Positions 20,878 to 22,979 of a stretch of DNA of 22,979 nt are shown one piece after another. This stretch comes from Desulfuromonadaceae bacterium (lineage in GTDB: Bacteria; Desulfobacterota; Desulfuromonadia; Desulfuromonadales; Desulfuromonadaceae). Below the pieces are notes generated by a model. That model was not told the origin of the DNA. It did no database searches and saw only the letters and a program-made list of their open reading frames with translations. The stretch's first letter is position 1, and every line of letters starts with the position of its first letter. The position numbers and the translations under genes were made by a program. The stretch lies in NCBI GenBank assembly GCA_027065245.1, contig JAMOOS010000007.1:1-22979 (forward strand), given 5' to 3'.

Positions 20878-22611
20878 TTACACATAACCCTTATCCAACG
20901 GGATAACCTCTACCACCTGGCCGGAAAATATCTCCACCGCCCTGTTTACCAACGGGTGCGCCAGAGCATCCGCACGCAAACGGCGTTCACGGTCGGTCTC
21001 CTGTTTTTTTTTAGCCGCCACCAGAGATAACGGCGCTTTTTTGCTCCCCTGCAACGCCTCCAGTTGCAGTTGCATCGGCTGCCCGAAAAACTGCCGCGCA
21101 GCTTCGTTCAGGCGCTCGATGGTGTTTTTGTCACTCAACTGGCGCAGATGAAAAGAACCAGGCGCAAAACCGATTTTTAACAGGGGCGGAGCTAGTTCGA
21201 GCAAACTGCCGTACTCCAACACAGCTCCCACCCGGGGCATACCGCTCTGTACGTGCACAACAAAATCACGCCACTGCTGCTGATCGTCAACAGCAGAATC
21301 CGCCACCGCCGTAGCAACTTCCGGCGCTGGTGCCAGCTGCGACGTACTTTTTGCCGCCGCTGGCGGCGCCGTATCTGACTGCGGTGGCGGCGCGGGACAC
21401 GGAAACGCTGTATCGCCTGCCACACTGTCGGCATGAGCCGCCGCCGTTCCCGCCGCAGCAACCGGTGGCAAGCCGGTTTGAAGATCTTCAAGTTTTCCGA
21501 TCAGTTCGGCAATATCACGTCCCGGTGGCAAAGTCGCCGCCCTGACAAGCGTCATCTCCACCAGCAAGCGTGGAAAGGTGGCATGGGCAAGATCCTGGCC
21601 GGTTTTCAGCAACATGGTCAGCAACCGCTGCCAGTCATCCTGGCTGGCCAACTGCCCCAGAGAACGGCAGGCCGTCACATCTTCCTCAAACAGCCCCAGC
21701 ACTTCGCGTGGATCGGCAACAACGCCACACAAAATAATGCGGCGCACCATCTCCACCAGCTGGTGGCAGAACTGGCGGAACGAATAGCCGAGATCATCAA
21801 CTTGCTGTACAAGTTCCAGAACTTTGGTGCAATCCCGCTCCATACATGCCGACAAAACATCCAGCAACAGGCACTGATCCACCAGTCCCAGCAGACGTTG
21901 CACATCCTCGTCAGCGACATTTTCACCACAAAAAGCGACAATCTGATCCAAAGTTGACAGGCAGTCTCGCATGCTGCCACCACCTCGCTGCGCCAGCATG
22001 GTCAGCGCGCGTTCGGAAACAGCAATATTTTCCGCCTCAACGATGCGGCGCAACTGCGCTACAACCTTGGGCGTCGGAATCTTGTTGAAATCAAAGCGCT
22101 GACAGCGCGACAAAATAGTAACCGGAATTTTATGTGGTTCGGTGGTAGCAAAAATAAATTTCACATGCTCCGGCGGTTCCTCAAGAGTTTTCAGCAACGC
22201 ATTAAACGCACTGACGGACAACATATGAACTTCGTCGATGATATATATCTTGCAACGCAGTTGCGTCGGCAGATAACGCAAGGTCTCACGCAAATCGCGA
22301 ATATCGTCAACACCGTTGTTGGAAGCGCCGTCAATCTCAAACACGTCGACACTGGTGCCAGCCGTGATCTGCCTGCAGGCACTGCAATTATTGCACGGCT
22401 CCACACCATCGGGTTGTTCACAGGTGAGTGCCTTGGCCAAAATCCGTGCCGCTGACGTTTTGCCAACCCCGCGGGCACCGGTAAACAAAAAGGCATGATG
22501 CACCCGACCACTGGTGATGGCATTGGCCAGGGTGCGGCTGACATGTTCCTGCCCCACTAGATCGGCAAAACATTGTGGACGCCACTTGCGCGCTAACACC
22601 AGATAGGACAT
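20878..22611 (-). CDS. dnaX: DNA polymerase III subunits gamma/tau
   Basis: A 577-residue clamp-loader ATPase that loads the beta sliding clamp and tethers polymerase cores. Seen: Walker A GARGVGKT (residues 45-52), zinc-binding C64, C73, C76 and C79, Walker B IYIIDEVHML with D126 and E127, sensor 1 FATTEPHK, the SRC motif LSRCQRFDF, and sensor 2 GGGSMRD near 211-217. Domain III follows, then a low-complexity Ala/Pro linker at about 375-440 (PPVAAAGTAAAHADS and APPPQSDTAPPAAAK) and a C-terminal tau-type domain. AGGAG is upstream of the ATG. An A9 run at codons 534-536 is noted separately. Part of this gene's length is linker, so tau is shorter than the 643-residue E. coli form. Confidence 0.96.
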   Translation of the reverse strand: MSYLVLARKWRPQCFADLVGQEHVSRTLANAITSGRVHHAFLFTGARGVGKTSAARILAKALTCEQPDGVEPCNNCSACRQITAGTSVDVFEIDGASNNGVDDIRDLRETLRYLPTQLRCKIYIIDEVHMLSVSAFNALLKTLEEPPEHVKFIFATTEPHKIPVTILSRCQRFDFNKIPTPKVVAQLRRIVEAENIAVSERALTMLAQRGGGSMRDCLSTLDQIVAFCGENVADEDVQRLLGLVDQCLLLDVLSACMERDCTKVLELVQQVDDLGYSFRQFCHQLVEMVRRIILCGVVADPREVLGLFEEDVTACRSLGQLASQDDWQRLLTMLLKTGQDLAHATFPRLLVEMTLVRAATLPPGRDIAELIGKLEDLQTGLPPVAAAGTAAAHADSVAGDTAFPCPAPPPQSDTAPPAAAKSTSQLAPAPEVATAVADSAVDDQQQWRDFVVHVQSGMPRVGAVLEYGSLLELAPPLLKIGFAPGSFHLRQLSDKNTIERLNEAARQFFGQPMQLQLEALQGSKKAPLSLVAAKKKQETDRERRLRADALAHPLVNRAVEIFSGQVVEVIPLDKGYV

Positions 22612-22743
22612 ACAGTTTTCGCTCCTACGGGCAAATCGTTACCAGATCCAGGACGGACAAACAAGCCAGACGGCAGTATGAAAGCAAACAGGACAAAAAT
22701 CAACGTGGAATGGTACAGAAGATACACAGTTGCCGCCACAAGT

Positions 22744-22845
22744 GGCAGCCAGGCTTCCCCGCGGCACACCGACTGCACCACTACCGCTGCTCCCTTCCGG
22801 GCCTGACGGGGTTCGCGGCCGTCCGTTGCGCGGGACCTGGCCGCC
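22744..22845 (-). ncRNA. ffs: Signal recognition particle 4.5S-type RNA
   Basis: The minus strand carries the hallmark apical domain of bacterial SRP RNA: GTCAGGCCCGGAAGGGAGCA (around 22810-22790), with the GGAA tetraloop and the asymmetric loop that binds Ffh. The ends pair well: GGCGGCCAGG (22845-22836) with CCTGGCTGCC (22753-22744), including a G-U. That defines about 102 bases, the usual small-SRP size. SRP RNA beside dnaX is a frequent neighbour pair. Just beyond its 3' end GCCAC-TT-GTGGC can fold, perhaps part of 3'-end formation. The exact 5' and 3' ends are inferred from the closing helix. Confidence 0.93.
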
Positions 22846-22885
22846 GCTTGTAGCGGCAACTTGGCAAAACTGAAAATTGCGCAGA

Positions 22886-22974
22886 GGGAGATCCCCCCAC
22901 TTTGTCGCTGGCATCACGCCAGCTCCGGCGTCGGCTCCCCTACGCTTCGAATCCCCCCCACTGGGGAGATTGCT
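22886..22974. repeat. Hairpin-rich, G/C-run element next to the SRP RNA gene
   Basis: Non-coding sequence with several features. There is a perfect six-pair hairpin GCTGGC-ATCAC-GCCAGC (22907-22923). On the minus strand a strong stem forms where TCTCCCC faces GGGGGGA across AGT. ATCCCCCCACT occurs near 22891 and, with one extra C, near 22951. The plus strand also contains TTCGAATCC, like a tRNA T-loop, but no tRNA folds. On the minus strand one frame reads GGIRSVGEPTPELA then stop; I have an uncertain memory of this phrase in short spurious ORFs of other proteobacteria, which would make this a dispersed repeat. The type is a guess. Confidence 0.4.
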
Positions 22975-22979
22975 AAACT

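Noticed and set aside
21037..21042. E. coli-type A-AAA-AAG ribosomal frameshift signal in dnaX
   Set aside because: AAAAAAG is present but in the wrong phase: the zero frame reads AGC AAA AAA GCG, so tandem -1 slippage as in E. coli is not possible.
22880..22979. Possible tRNA-Ser, suggested by TTCGAATCC and its place beside SRP RNA
   Set aside because: No acceptor stem pairs at the expected distance, and no D arm or anticodon arm can be drawn on either strand. A tRNA-Ser may lie beyond the window.

Overview
The window looks like a chromosomal stretch from a Desulfuromonadales/Geobacter-type bacterium (Desulfobacterota, the former Deltaproteobacteria). The main reason is the gene order ffs - dnaX - ybaB - recR - one-polypeptide pyruvate:ferredoxin oxidoreductase - mglB - mglA, which I associate with Geobacter and its relatives. 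The futalosine menaquinone genes, an anaerobic PFOR and fairly GC-rich coding sequence fit. This assignment rests on gene content and remembered synteny, not on a search.

Positions 1-5573, minus strand: a tightly overlapping operon read ubiA-type prenyltransferase > ubiX-type flavin prenyltransferase > mqnE > mqnC > hisC > rnd, with rnd running off the left edge. It supplies quinone-pathway enzymes, with an aminotransferase and an RNase carried along. Positions 5638-13056, plus strand, divergent from it: a nine-gene cluster encoding a membrane ion-translocating complex of the Mrp/Mbh type. The order is mrpE, mrpF, mrpG, a fused MrpA-C-terminal/MrpB protein, mrpC, mrpD, a second NuoL/MrpD-like antiporter subunit, a 70-residue two-helix membrane protein, and a third MrpD-like subunit. 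Almost every junction overlaps or abuts, so translation is probably coupled. Both operons have plausible promoters in the shared spacer at 5506-5699.

Positions 13018-13107 hold two hairpin terminators between the convergent mrp operon and a nitroreductase-family gene (13120-13725, minus). Upstream of the nitroreductase are three perfect palindromes, then an AT-rich gene-poor stretch up to tRNA-Asn(GUU). That stretch contains a 59-codon Cys-rich open frame without a start codon and a possible 24-residue membrane peptide, and looks like eroded accessory DNA beside a tRNA.

Positions 14522-22979, minus strand: tRNA-Asn with a near-consensus promoter and terminator, the mglB-mglA pair (roadblock regulator and Ras-like GTPase), the 1190-residue PFOR, recR, ybaB, dnaX and the SRP 4.5S-type RNA. 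At the right edge is a compact, hairpin-rich, G/C-run-rich element of unknown role.

The least ordinary items are the Mrp/Mbh-like cluster (no hydrogenase genes, no full-length MrpA, three antiporter-like subunits, one of them lacking the usual lysine, and a small unassigned membrane protein), the relic region downstream of tRNA-Asn, and the structured element beside the SRP RNA gene.
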